64,000 bases of DNA from Planctomycetota bacterium. GTDB taxonomy: Bacteria > Planctomycetota > E44-bin39. This document shows, in pieces, positions 26,105 to 34,834 of the stretch; within the stretch, counting starts at the first letter, position 1; each line of letters opens with the position of its first letter. The translations under genes and the position numbers were made by a program. The notes under the pieces are model-generated. The model was not told the origin of the DNA. It worked only from the letters and a program-made list of their open reading frames with translations, and did not search any database. Location of the stretch: NCBI GenBank assembly GCA_004376375.1, contig SOJX01000034.1:26156-90155 (forward strand), written 5' to 3'.

Positions 26105-27035
26105 CCTGTCCGAACCTGTGTACGTAACCGTCGGGGCTGAGAATGCTCGGCGCTTCGCCCTTCTTCAGCAGCCGGATAGCGCCGCTGTCCGTGATGGTCC
26201 CAATTCTTGAAACAGAAACGCCGCAGACGCCGCCCTCGACAAGCGCCTGCGCAACCGTTTCGCTGCACGTGAAACAGAGCTCAAAATCCTCCCCGTCATG
26301 AAGCGCGTGCTCGAGCGCGCTTTTTCCATCGTCAGCTTCCAGGGCGCGCGCGTCATCGGAGACCGGGACCGCCTCGGCGAAGATATCGGCGCCGTGGAAG
26401 GCCCTGTGCTCGATAAGATGCGCAAGGTCCTGCACCAGGCCGTCCGAGATGTCTATCATGCTGGTAACCTGGAACGTCCGGTTGAGTTCGATGCCGGCCG
26501 TCAGCCGCGGTTCAAACCTGAGGTGTTTCCCGCGCAGGGATCCGCCCAGCGAGCCGGTCACGCATATTGCATCGCCCACCTGCGAACCGGTCCTGAGAAC
26601 GGGCTCCAGCCCTTCCGCGATTCCGAAGACCGTTGTAGTAATGCTGAGCGGTCCTTTGCCGGTCGTGACGTCGCCGCCGACAAGGTCAACCTTGTATACA
26701 TCCGCTATCGTACGGATTCCGCGATAGATGTCGTCTGCGAAATCACGAGGCGTGTCTTTTGTAAGCGTGGCTGCAATAACACAGTAATCGGCAGGGCAGC
26801 CCATCGCGGCAAGGTCGGAGATCGAGACAGCCAGCGACTTGCGCCCTATGAGGACGGCCCCGTCTTCGAGGCGGCAATGGACGCCTTCGATAACCGTGTC
26901 GGTCGTTACGACAAGCTTCCGGCCGGAGCCGATGTCGATGACGGACGCATCGTCTCCGATGCCGACGAGGACGTTTTTCCCGTGCTTCGTTTGTTCTTTT
27001 ATCCAGGAGATATAGTCGAATTCAGAGTCGTCCAC
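26097..27035 (-). CDS. thiL: Thiamine-monophosphate kinase
   Basis: Phosphorylates thiamine monophosphate to the pyrophosphate cofactor. 312 residues. The N-terminal signature VGIGDDASVI (24-33) and TTDTVIEGVHC (44-54), SISDLAAMG, GGDVTTGKGPLSITTTVFG and SMIDISDGLVQDL match ThiL of the PurM/SelD superfamily. It starts with GTG, with an AGGA site about 10 bases upstream. It is the first gene of thiL-tsaE, with dapB further downstream. No TPP riboswitch is visible in the 95 bases upstream. Confidence 0.94.
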   Translation of the reverse strand: MDDSEFDYISWIKEQTKHGKNVLVGIGDDASVIDIGSGRKLVVTTDTVIEGVHCRLEDGAVLIGRKSLAVSISDLAAMGCPADYCVIAATLTKDTPRDFADDIYRGIRTIADVYKVDLVGGDVTTGKGPLSITTTVFGIAEGLEPVLRTGSQVGDAICVTGSLGGSLRGKHLRFEPRLTAGIELNRTFQVTSMIDISDGLVQDLAHLIEHRAFHGADIFAEAVPVSDDARALEADDGKSALEHALHDGEDFELCFTCSETVAQALVEGGVCGVSVSRIGTITDSGAIRLLKKGEAPSILSPDGYVHRFGQDG

Positions 27036-27130
27036 TATCGGAGTATCCTAACAAAAGTGCCAAGTACGAAGCACTAAGAAGATTTGAGATATGATTCGGG
27101 TTTTCTTTGTACTTGGCGCTTGGCGCTTAA

Positions 27131-28597
27131 TTATTTTGCACTTAGTATTTGTTTTTCTTTTTCCGCCGCGGCTTTGGCCTGCGCCTCCGCCTGTTTCTTC
27201 TGCGCATGGGTCAGGCGCTTTCCGGGTTTCAGCATTGCAACCAGGTTTTTGCAGAACGTGATACCCGCGAACTTCCCCAGTCCCGCGAGAAACCCGACGT
27301 TTGAAAGGATTTCCGCCCGCCACAGCTTTGATGCAATCCGCCACATTTGACCCGGCGTGTAGAAACGCCTGCTGATCTCGCGGCGGATCTTCCTCATGCG
27401 GCGGATCGGGAACTCGTCGGAAATGATATAGCCGTTCTCGTCGACAAAGTAGCCGGGAGTCTCCTCCACCTGTTGCGCGATCGGGGAATGCTGTTCGAGG
27501 CGAAGAATCTGGATGCCCATCGTGTCCACGCCCAGCTCTTGCGCAAATGGAGCGATGCGCATCTTGTCCTCAAGAGTTTCCCCGAGAAGGCCGAGCATGA
27601 AATAGCCGTGATAATGGAAGTCGATCTTCCTGAGAATCTTCCACGCCTCTTTCAGCTTCTTGACGGTGAAACCCTTGGTAATCCCCTTCAGCAGTTCATC
27701 CGTCGTCGATTCAATGCCGATGCAGGCCATGAAAAAACCCGCGCGCCGCATTTTGCGGAGGAGCGCGGGCCGGCGGTAGATATCTATCCGCGCGTTGAAA
27801 ACGTAACGCTTGTTAATACCGCGCTCGAGGATGAGGTCGCAGATCTCCTCCACGCGGTTCATGTTGACCGTCGGGTTGTCATCCACGATTCCGACTATCG
27901 GGGCCCTGATTTCCGCAAGCTCGTCCACAACGGACTCGGGGCTGCGCGCGGCCCACGGGCGCTTTACGCCGTAAGGACCTAAAGAGAAAGTACAGAACTT
28001 GCAGTTGAACGGGCAGCCGCGGGAGGTCGATATCGAATCTATCTTTATCCCCAGGTCCGTGTTCATGGCCCGGATATTGTACGTCATCCTTCTCAGGGAG
28101 CGGTCCAGCGCTTCGTCTGCAACGTGCTTTATCGCAATGGGCTCGTTGTGCACGACCTTCCCGTCTTCGCGGTACGACATGTTCGCCACGCCCCGCGGAT
28201 TCCCGCGTGCAAGGTATTCCCGCATGGCTTCCTCACCCTCGCCGCGTACGACCATGTCGACGTTCGGGAAGTCCGCAAATATATCGTCTATGAACTGGGT
28301 GGCATATCTGCCTCCGACAATCGTGGTGATTCGCGCGGGGATGCTGCGAATCACCCCGCTTACGAAATCATGCTCGAGCGGCCAATTCCAGCTTATGAGG
28401 ACCAGTTCGGTGCGGGGGGTGATAAAATCCCGATAATCCTCTCCGCCGCGGCAGTCTATAACGTAGACGCGCTCGGCAAAGTCCCTGGTGACCGTCGCTA
28501 TGTACTCAAGCCCAATAGGAGGGAAAGCAGTCCATTTCTGCAGCTCGACCTGGTAGGGATAGATGCAGAGGACTTCTCGAAGCGGCTTGTTGCTCAA
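27131..28597 (-). CDS. B12-binding-domain radical SAM protein
   Basis: 488 residues. The N-terminal half (about 10-150) has the cobalamin-binding fold pattern typical of this class (PPIGLEYIATVTRD, VGGRYATQFIDDI). The radical SAM cluster motif SRGCPFNCKFCTFS lies near residues 195-208. The C-terminus is lysine/glutamine/alanine rich. These enzymes do methylations or rearrangements on lipids, hopanoids or peptides. I cannot tell the substrate. It starts with TTG, with a GGAG site 8 bases upstream. Confidence 0.88.
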   Translation of the reverse strand: MSNKPLREVLCIYPYQVELQKWTAFPPIGLEYIATVTRDFAERVYVIDCRGGEDYRDFITPRTELVLISWNWPLEHDFVSGVIRSIPARITTIVGGRYATQFIDDIFADFPNVDMVVRGEGEEAMREYLARGNPRGVANMSYREDGKVVHNEPIAIKHVADEALDRSLRRMTYNIRAMNTDLGIKIDSISTSRGCPFNCKFCTFSLGPYGVKRPWAARSPESVVDELAEIRAPIVGIVDDNPTVNMNRVEEICDLILERGINKRYVFNARIDIYRRPALLRKMRRAGFFMACIGIESTTDELLKGITKGFTVKKLKEAWKILRKIDFHYHGYFMLGLLGETLEDKMRIAPFAQELGVDTMGIQILRLEQHSPIAQQVEETPGYFVDENGYIISDEFPIRRMRKIRREISRRFYTPGQMWRIASKLWRAEILSNVGFLAGLGKFAGITFCKNLVAMLKPGKRLTHAQKKQAEAQAKAAAEKEKQILSAK

Positions 28598-28781
28598 TTT
28601 ACCGGACTCCGCGATTGAAAAACGTGTTCGGACATACCGGAACCCCCGTGCAGCCCATTCCGGCAGGATTCAGATTAAAATAATATCGCAATTAGCGTTT
28701 CGACGCAAGCCCAAATTTATCAGTTGCTGAAATACCGGGCAAATCTTCAACAGGCGTCTACGCGATACACGTCGTAACGGT

Positions 28782-28809
28782 TGCAATTGTACAAATCTGA
28801 TATAGAATA
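28782..28809 (+). promoter_or_regulatory. Promoter of the transglutaminase-like/TPR gene
   Basis: TTGCAA (28782-28787), 16 bases, TAGAAT (28804-28809), 57 bases before the ATG. Confidence 0.45.
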
Positions 28810-28866
28810 ATCTAATGAGACCAAGTTTATAACATAACAATAAGAACTGAAAATGAAAGGACAAAT

Positions 28867-30369
28867 ATGCATCACTTGAAACCATCCCGCTCCTGGGCGA
28901 GGGGGTTGCTGATACTCGGGGTTGCAGTTGTCTTCATAATAAACCCGTCGACGGCAACCGGGGCACAGGAAGCGGCCAAGAAACGCACTCTGCCCAAATG
29001 GAGCAAGCCGGCCGAGCTACTTGAACTTATCATCCAGTTTAATAAATTGCAGGAGCCCGAACTGGACGTTGATAAGCTGAAAAAAGAGTTCAAAAAGCTC
29101 CTGGCAAAGGCTGAACCCGAAGTGAAGAGCGCCGCCTCACCGAAGGAGAAGGCGGCTGCGCTGGCGAAAGTCCTGTTTGGAGAGCGGGGTGTTGAATACC
29201 TCTCTAACATGTACTGGCGCGATTCAACGCTTGCAGGCGCAGTTCTTCGCAAAAAGGGGAATTGCCTTGCAACCACCACGCTCTACGTCCTCGCCGCACG
29301 ACACCTCGGCATGCCGGTTTTTCCCGTTTCAATGCCTGAACACATCTACGCCCGCTTCGATGACGGCGATCAATGGTTCAACATCGAAACGACAACCTCG
29401 GAGGTGGGATCGCCGGAAGAGAGCTTTAGAAAAAAATATGACTACACCGAGGAAGATTCCCGCCTCATGGGATACGGGAGAAACCTTTCCGAAAAAGAGT
29501 ACACAGCCCTGATGCATAAGGTTGCCGCCGACCATCTCGCGGATTCACAGCGTCCCCGGGAAGCTTTTACTTTGATGGAGAAGGCCCTTGAGTTATGGCC
29601 TGGAAACCCGAATTTCATTTTAAGGAAAATAGGAATCCTTTACACGGATCTCGGTAAAAAGCCGGAGGCCCTGGCGGAGCTGGAAAAGCTCGAGCAGAAA
29701 TACCGTTCGGGACGGGTCCGGATCAGCACGATGCTGTTCCGTGTAACGATATTTCAGGAAGAGGACATGCATGAAGAAGCCCTCTTCTTCCTCAAGCGCA
29801 TTTTCAAGCTTGCCCCGAAAAGTTCCCAGTATATCGTTCTCAACCGGATGTCGAGAAGCTACCGCGCCCAGCGCAAGTTCCGGGAGATGCTTCTCGCCGA
29901 CGAGTTGGCCGCCATCCTTCACGGCAAAAAGAGTGATTTTGTGAGCCTTGCAATAGCATACAAGAACGCCGGCGATATCAACGCCGCCATCGGCGCCCTC
30001 AGGCTCGCGCTCCGGATGAATCCGGAATGCTGGAATACGCGCCTGATCCTTGCCGGGTACATGATCCGCGCGGGCCGGGACGATGAGGGCTGGAAAATGT
30101 TTGAGACGGTGCAGAAACCGCGCACCGACCTGCTCCTGTATGAAACAAATATGGCGTGGTTCTACGGCTCGGTCGGAAAGAAGAAGGAGTTCCTCGAACA
30201 CCTCGAAAACGCGCTGAAGATGCCTTCCGGCTCCGGCGTTCTGAGTTACGTGAAAATGGAAGTCGATTTCGACCGTTACCGTGACGACCCCGATTTCAAG
30301 GCGCTTATCGAAAAATACTCCGGCGAGGCAAAAAAGGAGGCGGAACCGGCCGAAAAGAAGGAAAAATAA
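28867..30369 (+). CDS. Exported transglutaminase-like protein with TPR repeats
   Basis: 500 residues with a signal peptide (about 1-32). Residues 85-180 form a SirB1/transglutaminase-like papain fold: C133 in KKGNCLATTTL, H159 in MPEHIYAR and the following WFNIET give a plausible Cys-His-Asn/Glu site. Residues 215-450 are about six TPR units, such as ALRLALRMNPECWNTRLILAG. The tail is K/E/A rich. The domain order resembles proteins that bind or trim peptidoglycan-linked partners, but the substrate is unknown. The 28617-28866 spacer upstream holds only its promoter. Confidence 0.78.
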   Translation: MHHLKPSRSWARGLLILGVAVVFIINPSTATGAQEAAKKRTLPKWSKPAELLELIIQFNKLQEPELDVDKLKKEFKKLLAKAEPEVKSAASPKEKAAALAKVLFGERGVEYLSNMYWRDSTLAGAVLRKKGNCLATTTLYVLAARHLGMPVFPVSMPEHIYARFDDGDQWFNIETTTSEVGSPEESFRKKYDYTEEDSRLMGYGRNLSEKEYTALMHKVAADHLADSQRPREAFTLMEKALELWPGNPNFILRKIGILYTDLGKKPEALAELEKLEQKYRSGRVRISTMLFRVTIFQEEDMHEEALFFLKRIFKLAPKSSQYIVLNRMSRSYRAQRKFREMLLADELAAILHGKKSDFVSLAIAYKNAGDINAAIGALRLALRMNPECWNTRLILAGYMIRAGRDDEGWKMFETVQKPRTDLLLYETNMAWFYGSVGKKKEFLEHLENALKMPSGSGVLSYVKMEVDFDRYRDDPDFKALIEKYSGEAKKEAEPAEKKEK

Positions 30370-30371
30370 AA

Positions 30372-30401
30372 ACCGGACACTCGCAAGTCGTCATGTCCGG
30401 T
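30372..30401. terminator. Bidirectional terminator
   Basis: Stem ACCGGACA / TGTCCGGT lies between converging genes. On the minus strand it is followed by TTTTATTTTT, ending the lipoprotein transcript; on the plus strand it ends the TPR gene. Confidence 0.65.
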
Positions 30402-30420
30402 TGCCTGTGCGGGAAATTAG

Positions 30421-30819
30421 TTAATAGGAATACACGCGGGGGCGGGCAGCTTCCGCTTTTTTCTTTTCTTTAAGGCGCTCTCTGCGCTTCTGCATTATCC
30501 ACCACATATCGGTGTCAATTGTCTTGAGGTCCTTGTCGGCCGTCGGCCCGTACGGCGTGTAGGCGGTCGTGCGGTAAGGGTTGCCGGGCAGGATGCCTTC
30601 CCTGGCCAGCCAGCCGAGATACATGAACTTGCCGGTGGCGTCTATCTCGTCCTCGTCCTCCGGCTCTTCGTAAAGAGCGACGTTCGGGTTCGTGTAGGCC
30701 TCGAACGCTGCCCGCTCATGGGGCAGGAGGCGGTACGTCGGCTCCTTCTTTTCCGGAGTGCCGCAGCCCGACGCCACGACAAGCATCGAAGCCATAGACA
30801 GGATTATCATGTATCTCAT
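30421..30819 (-). CDS. Small hypothetical lipoprotein
   Basis: An AAGGGG site 7 bases before the ATG at 30819 favours this start over the one nine codons upstream, giving 132 residues. The signal MRYMIILSMASMLVVASGC ends in a lipobox cysteine (C19). The mature part is acidic (EEPEDEDEID) with an aromatic middle (KFMYLGWLAREGILPGNPY) and a basic, helical end. I do not recognise the family. Confidence 0.7.
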   Translation of the reverse strand: MRYMIILSMASMLVVASGCGTPEKKEPTYRLLPHERAAFEAYTNPNVALYEEPEDEDEIDATGKFMYLGWLAREGILPGNPYRTTAYTPYGPTADKDLKTIDTDMWWIMQKRRERLKEKKKAEAARPRVYSY

Positions 30820-30925
30820 ATACATTCCCCTTACCGGCTCTGCCAATTATACCGCATTCCCGCAGCGTTTCAAGCGCAAAACCGGCCAAACGTCGAACGT
30901 CGAATGTCAAACGCCATAGTTAGCG

Positions 30926-30983
30926 GCCGCGCTTGCGCGGCGTTGTATTTATCATTAATTATCAACGCGCCGCAAGCGGCGCC
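30926..30983. repeat. CGCGCCGC palindrome, family copies 2a and 2b
   Basis: Two hairpins, GCCGCGC / GCGCGGC (30926-30941) and CGCGCCGC / GCGGCGC (30966-30982), are arranged head to head and flanked by TTAGCGGC and GCCGCTAA. Together they form a composite inverted repeat of about 67 bases. Confidence 0.65.
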
Positions 30984-30999
30984 GCTAAATATAATTCAT

Positions 31000-31028
31000 T
31001 TGACCTCGCGGGGGAAGGTTCGTAGAAT
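31000..31028 (+). promoter_or_regulatory. Promoter of the TPR gene
   Basis: TTGACC (31000-31005), 17 bases, TAGAAT (31023-31028), leaving a leader of about 22 bases. Confidence 0.7.
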
Positions 31029-31056
31029 TTACTCTTCAATATACCGGAGGTCAGCC

Positions 31057-32247
31057 ATGAAAAAGAACTCAAAACGATATGTTTTCTCCTGCATGACAAT
31101 CTTTCTTTTCGTTCTCGCTTTATCCGCGATTCACATCGCCTTTGCCGATGAAGAGAAAAACGCGGAATATTTCTACTCACAGGGCCTGATCAAGGCCAGG
31201 GCCGGCGACCTCGACGGCGCAATTAAGGACTTCACGAAAGCCATCCAGCTCGAGCCGAAGCACGTGAACGCCTATTTTTCCAGAGGAGTTACCAGGAAGA
31301 TGAAGGGCGATCCGGAAGGCGCTATCGAAGATTACGATAAGGCGTTAATGCTCGATCCCAAGAACGCAAAATTCATCTGCAGCCGGGCCAACGCAAGGAA
31401 AGCCACAGGCGACCTGGACGGCGCCATCGCCGACTATGACAAATCAATCAGACTGGATCCGAAAAACCTTTCCGCATATCTCAACCGCGGAAACGCAAAG
31501 GCGGACAAGGGCGACTTCCGGGGCGCCATCCTGGACTACACCAGATCCATCATACTCGACCCGGGAAAGGAAATCGCATATTACAACAGGGCAAATGCAT
31601 GGGAGGAAATAGGTGAGCTCGATATGGCGATTGCCGATCACGACAAGGCAATTGAGCTGAACCCGGCATTCGTAAAAGCCCATAACAACCGAGGATTGGC
31701 AAAGTCGAAAAAAGACGACTTCAGCGGCGCGATAGCCGATTTTGACAAAGCAATTGAACTCGATGCGAAATACGCACCTCCATACAGCAACCGCGGCCTC
31801 CTGCGGATGCTCAGCATGATGTTCAAAAAAGCCGGGGAAGACTTCAGGGAAGTCATGAAGCTTCGCGGAAGCGGGCATTCCACCTATCCCTACGCCGCGC
31901 TCTACATCTGCACAATCGAGGCAAGAACGGGAAACATCTCGGCAGCCGTGAAGGAAGCGAAAGACTGCCTGGCAAAAGTGGAAAGCGATTCCTGGCCGAA
32001 GCCTATCCTCAACTTCTTTGCCGGAACAATCAAGGAAGAAGAACTTCTTAAAGCCGCGGAATCGAAGAAAGCCCCCCGGAGGTGCGAGGCGTATTTTTAC
32101 GCCGCCGAAGCGCGTCTTGCAAAAGGAGAAAAAGAGGCGGCTGTCGAGCTCTTCAAAAAATGCATCGCCACCGGCGCGACGCGCCAGACCCAGCACCTCG
32201 CCGCGAAACACGAAATCAAACTGGCGAAATCAAAAGATATAAAATAG
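31057..32247 (+). CDS. Exported TPR-repeat protein
   Basis: The frame is open from 30718, but a GGAGG site lies 6 bases before the ATG at 31057 and the promoter lies at 31000, so the protein has 396 residues. A signal peptide (about 1-27, ending AFA) precedes at least six consecutive 34-residue TPRs with the pattern AIADYDKSIRLDPKNLSAYLNRG. The C-terminal 120 residues are a further helical array. It is a periplasmic scaffold; its partner is unknown. Confidence 0.85.
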   Translation: MKKNSKRYVFSCMTIFLFVLALSAIHIAFADEEKNAEYFYSQGLIKARAGDLDGAIKDFTKAIQLEPKHVNAYFSRGVTRKMKGDPEGAIEDYDKALMLDPKNAKFICSRANARKATGDLDGAIADYDKSIRLDPKNLSAYLNRGNAKADKGDFRGAILDYTRSIILDPGKEIAYYNRANAWEEIGELDMAIADHDKAIELNPAFVKAHNNRGLAKSKKDDFSGAIADFDKAIELDAKYAPPYSNRGLLRMLSMMFKKAGEDFREVMKLRGSGHSTYPYAALYICTIEARTGNISAAVKEAKDCLAKVESDSWPKPILNFFAGTIKEEELLKAAESKKAPRRCEAYFYAAEARLAKGEKEAAVELFKKCIATGATRQTQHLAAKHEIKLAKSKDIK

Positions 32248-32250
32248 AAT

Positions 32251-32353
32251 GTAGGGGCAAAGAACACGCGCATGCCTTGCCCCTACATTTATATTCCCTA
32301 TCCCTTATCCCGTATCCCTTATCCCGTATTCCGTATCCCTTATCCCGTATCCC
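32251..32353. repeat. Palindrome family copy 3 plus tandem spacer words
   Basis: 32251-32286 has the arms of the GTAGGGGCAA palindrome separated by an extra 9 bases (AGAACACGC). 32292-32352 is a run of TATCCCTTATCCCG words, nearly tandem with a period of 7-14. Confidence 0.7.
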
Positions 32354-33793
32354 TTACCCCTTCAGCACCGCGAGCGGCTTGAGGCGCGCGACGGCTACGG
32401 CGAGGTCGGCGCCGACGACTGTCTCGATTACTTCGTCGATGTCCTTGTACGCCTGAGGCGCTTCCTCCTTTATCGAGCGCTTGTCTGCACAGACGAGGTG
32501 GATGCCCCGCATCGCGCGTTTGAAATCTGAATCAGAGATGGCCGCTTCCTGGCGCTTCTCCCTGCGCCTCTTACCCCAGCCGGGGCGGCGGCCCGTGGCA
32601 GCGGTCCTGCTCATCGTGCGGCCTGCGCCGTGGTTTACCGAAAACAGGCTTTCGTCCGCGGTCGGTGTTCCGACGAGAACATAGCTGGCCGTGCCCATCG
32701 AGCCGGGAATCAGGACAGGCTGGCCCACGTCGGCGTAGGGCGTGTCCTTCATCCGCGCCGCGTCGAATGCGCGGGTCGCGCCTTTTCTGTGCACCCAGTA
32801 ATCTTCACCGCCGTGCGTTTCGAGCTTTGCCATGTTGTGCGGCACGTCGTAGACGGTCGGCATCGCGATATCGCCGAACTCGTGGCGGAAGTTCTTGCGC
32901 ACGAGCGCGGCCATAAGGTGCCGGTTCACGAACGCGAAATTCGCAGCCGCGTGCATGGCTTTTATGTAGCGCTGTGCCTCCCTGTCGTCGAGAGGCAAAT
33001 AGGTAAGGCTCGGGTTGGGCGAACTGTCTCTGGTTTTCTGTTTCGATATCCTCATGTAATGGCCGCCGATTTCGTGCCCCAGCCCGCGCGAACCGGAATG
33101 GATCATCACGACAATCTGATTGGGATGAAGCCCGAACCGCTCACCGATTTTTTCATCTAGCACGCGCTCGACCACCTGGATTTCGATAAAGTGGTTGCCG
33201 CCGCCGAGAGTGGCGAGCTGCGATATCCCGCGCTCGAACGCGCGCTCCGAAACCGCCGCGGTGTCGCCGTCCATCGAACCGTGTTCCTCGATGGCCTGCA
33301 TATCGGCGTGCGTCTCGTCGAGGTTGAAGCCCTCCCACACCCGGTGGTCTTTGCGCTTAATCTCCCGGAGCGCGCTCACGCCTTTCTCGAGCACCAGCCT
33401 GAAGTCGTTTTTGTTCATGCGGACGTTCGACTTCCCCTCGCCGAGCGGGATATCGCGACGCAGGCTCTGTGTCATCTCGACCACATCGACGTCGCCACGC
33501 TCGAGCGGCGTCGTCAGAAGCCGCATGCCACAGTTGATGTCGTAACCGACGGCGGCCGGGCAAATCGTTCCCTCGAGTGCGACGACGGAGCCGATCGGCA
33601 CGCCGTAGCCGTGATGGAGGTCCGGTGTGCCGATAACTTTCCTGACGCCCGTGAGCGCGGCCGCGTCAAGAAGCTGCCTGATGGCGCTGTCCTCGATTTT
33701 CAGACTCTCGGACGCGTACAGCGCGGCAGGCACCTTCATCTTTCCCGTACGGTCGAATTCGACTTTGTATTTCGAAACTCTTTTTCCCTGCAT
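32354..33793 (-). CDS. rtcB: RNA-splicing ligase RtcB
   Basis: 479 residues. It joins 2',3'-cyclic phosphate or 3'-phosphate RNA ends to 5'-OH ends using GTP and Mn2+, and acts in tRNA splicing or RNA repair. Signatures are PDLHHGYGVPIGSV, VGYDINCGMR, GGGNHFIEIQ, VMIHSGSRGLGH, VHRKGATRAFD and the guanylated histidine in SVNHGAGRTMSR. Full length for the family. No rtcA or RtcR regulator is adjacent. Confidence 0.96.
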   Translation of the reverse strand: MQGKRVSKYKVEFDRTGKMKVPAALYASESLKIEDSAIRQLLDAAALTGVRKVIGTPDLHHGYGVPIGSVVALEGTICPAAVGYDINCGMRLLTTPLERGDVDVVEMTQSLRRDIPLGEGKSNVRMNKNDFRLVLEKGVSALREIKRKDHRVWEGFNLDETHADMQAIEEHGSMDGDTAAVSERAFERGISQLATLGGGNHFIEIQVVERVLDEKIGERFGLHPNQIVVMIHSGSRGLGHEIGGHYMRISKQKTRDSSPNPSLTYLPLDDREAQRYIKAMHAAANFAFVNRHLMAALVRKNFRHEFGDIAMPTVYDVPHNMAKLETHGGEDYWVHRKGATRAFDAARMKDTPYADVGQPVLIPGSMGTASYVLVGTPTADESLFSVNHGAGRTMSRTAATGRRPGWGKRRREKRQEAAISDSDFKRAMRGIHLVCADKRSIKEEAPQAYKDIDEVIETVVGADLAVAVARLKPLAVLKG

Positions 33794-33888
33794 GTATTTC
33801 GACCCCTATCAACAAAGGCGGGTTCAACCCGCCCTTTCAAGTTCCACCTGATTTTACTCCCTCTTAATTCTTCTTCACTCTAAGACAC

Positions 33889-33904
33889 GCGCAGCAAGCT
33901 GCGC
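33889..33904. repeat. CGCGCCGC palindrome, family copy 3 (diverged)
   Basis: Arms GCGCAGC / GCTGCGC with loop AA, followed by CGCTAA as in copy 2. The rest of the 33794-33988 spacer is low-complexity CTTCTTCCC and TTATCACTTATC words. Confidence 0.55.
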
Positions 33905-33988
33905 CGCTAAACGAAGAAACTTCTCTTCTTCCCCTTTTCCCTTCTTCCCTTCTTCCCTTATCCCTTATCACCTATCACTTATCACTTA

Positions 33989-34582
33989 TCACTCTTTGAG
34001 CTCCGTCTCCCAATACGCGGTATTGACAAACTTCTGCCAGTTCACCCTCTTGATCTGGGAGAGCTGGATTCCGATATGCGGAACCCATTTGGGTTTTTGA
34101 GGCATGCGTATCAGCTTCAGCCCGGCCTCGGATGGGAAGCGGTTCTGCTTGCGCGCGTTGCAGCGATAGCATGCCAGAACCAGGTTTTCCCACTCGTTCT
34201 TGCCGCCGCGCGAACGCGGCACGACGTGGTCAATCGTCAGGTCTTCGCGCGAATGCTTTTTCCCGCAATACTGGCAGGTGTTGTGGTCGCGCTCGAAAAT
34301 ATTCTTGCGTGAAAGGACCACCTCGCGGCGGGGAAGGCCGCCGTAGAGGGTCAGGACGATGACCTCGGGCACGCGAATCTGGAAGTGCACGGTGCGGACC
34401 ACCTCCGAGCTGGCGGCCTCGGACATGTCCCGCCAGGAATCGAAGTCATAGGTCTTGTAGTTGTCCTCGACGTGAACGACCTTCGCCAGCCCCTGGTAAA
34501 GCAGGCTGAGCGCGCGGCGCACGGACGCGATGTTAATCGCGATCCATGATTTGTTCAGTACGAGAACTCCCCGGTTCAACAT
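33989..34582 (-). CDS. HNH endonuclease
   Basis: The frame is open 16 codons further, but GGAAGAG precedes the ATG at 34582 (MLNRGVLVLNKSW), giving 197 residues. The C-terminal half has a zinc-bound HNH domain: CQYCGKKHSREDLTIDHVVPRSRGGKNEWENLVLACYRCN contains two CxxC pairs and the DH and N residues (given here as motif parts at about 105-145). This housekeeping HNH family, starting with MLNRGVLVLNKSW, is widespread in bacteria and not tied to an intron or phage. The role may be DNA repair, but is unproven. Confidence 0.85.
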   Translation of the reverse strand: MLNRGVLVLNKSWIAINIASVRRALSLLYQGLAKVVHVEDNYKTYDFDSWRDMSEAASSEVVRTVHFQIRVPEVIVLTLYGGLPRREVVLSRKNIFERDHNTCQYCGKKHSREDLTIDHVVPRSRGGKNEWENLVLACYRCNARKQNRFPSEAGLKLIRMPQKPKWVPHIGIQLSQIKRVNWQKFVNTAYWETELKE

Positions 34583-34674
34583 GAAACTCTTCCTTTTAGT
34601 CCGCTTTTGCGACCGTTCTATTGTACTCACCAGTTCCGGCTTGGCAAGCTAATTTTACTCAAAAAGCAGTCAGC

Positions 34675-34692
34675 CGCGCCGCCTGCGGCGCG
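34675..34692. repeat. CGCGCCGC palindrome, family copy 4
   Basis: Perfect 8-bp arms CGCGCCGC / GCGGCGCG with loop CT. Confidence 0.65.
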
Positions 34693-34797
34693 AGTTTTCC
34701 GGCAAATCCCCCGCGCAGTCGCCGCGCCTGACCATTACCCTTATCGGCAGATTATTAGACGCATATACAGCCCATATGTTTCAATCCCGAAAGCATA

Positions 34798-34826
34798 TTG
34801 CTTTTCACGTTTCATGCCGTTAGAAT
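34798..34826 (+). promoter_or_regulatory. Promoter giving a near-leaderless mRNA
   Basis: TTGCTT (34798-34803), 17 bases, TAGAAT (34821-34826), with the glycosyltransferase ATG only 8 bases after the -10 box. Confidence 0.5.
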
Positions 34827-34834
34827 AGGCACCT

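Noticed and set aside
27036..27130. TPP riboswitch upstream of thiL
   Set aside because: No CUGAGA-type conserved core is visible in the 95 bases before the gene.
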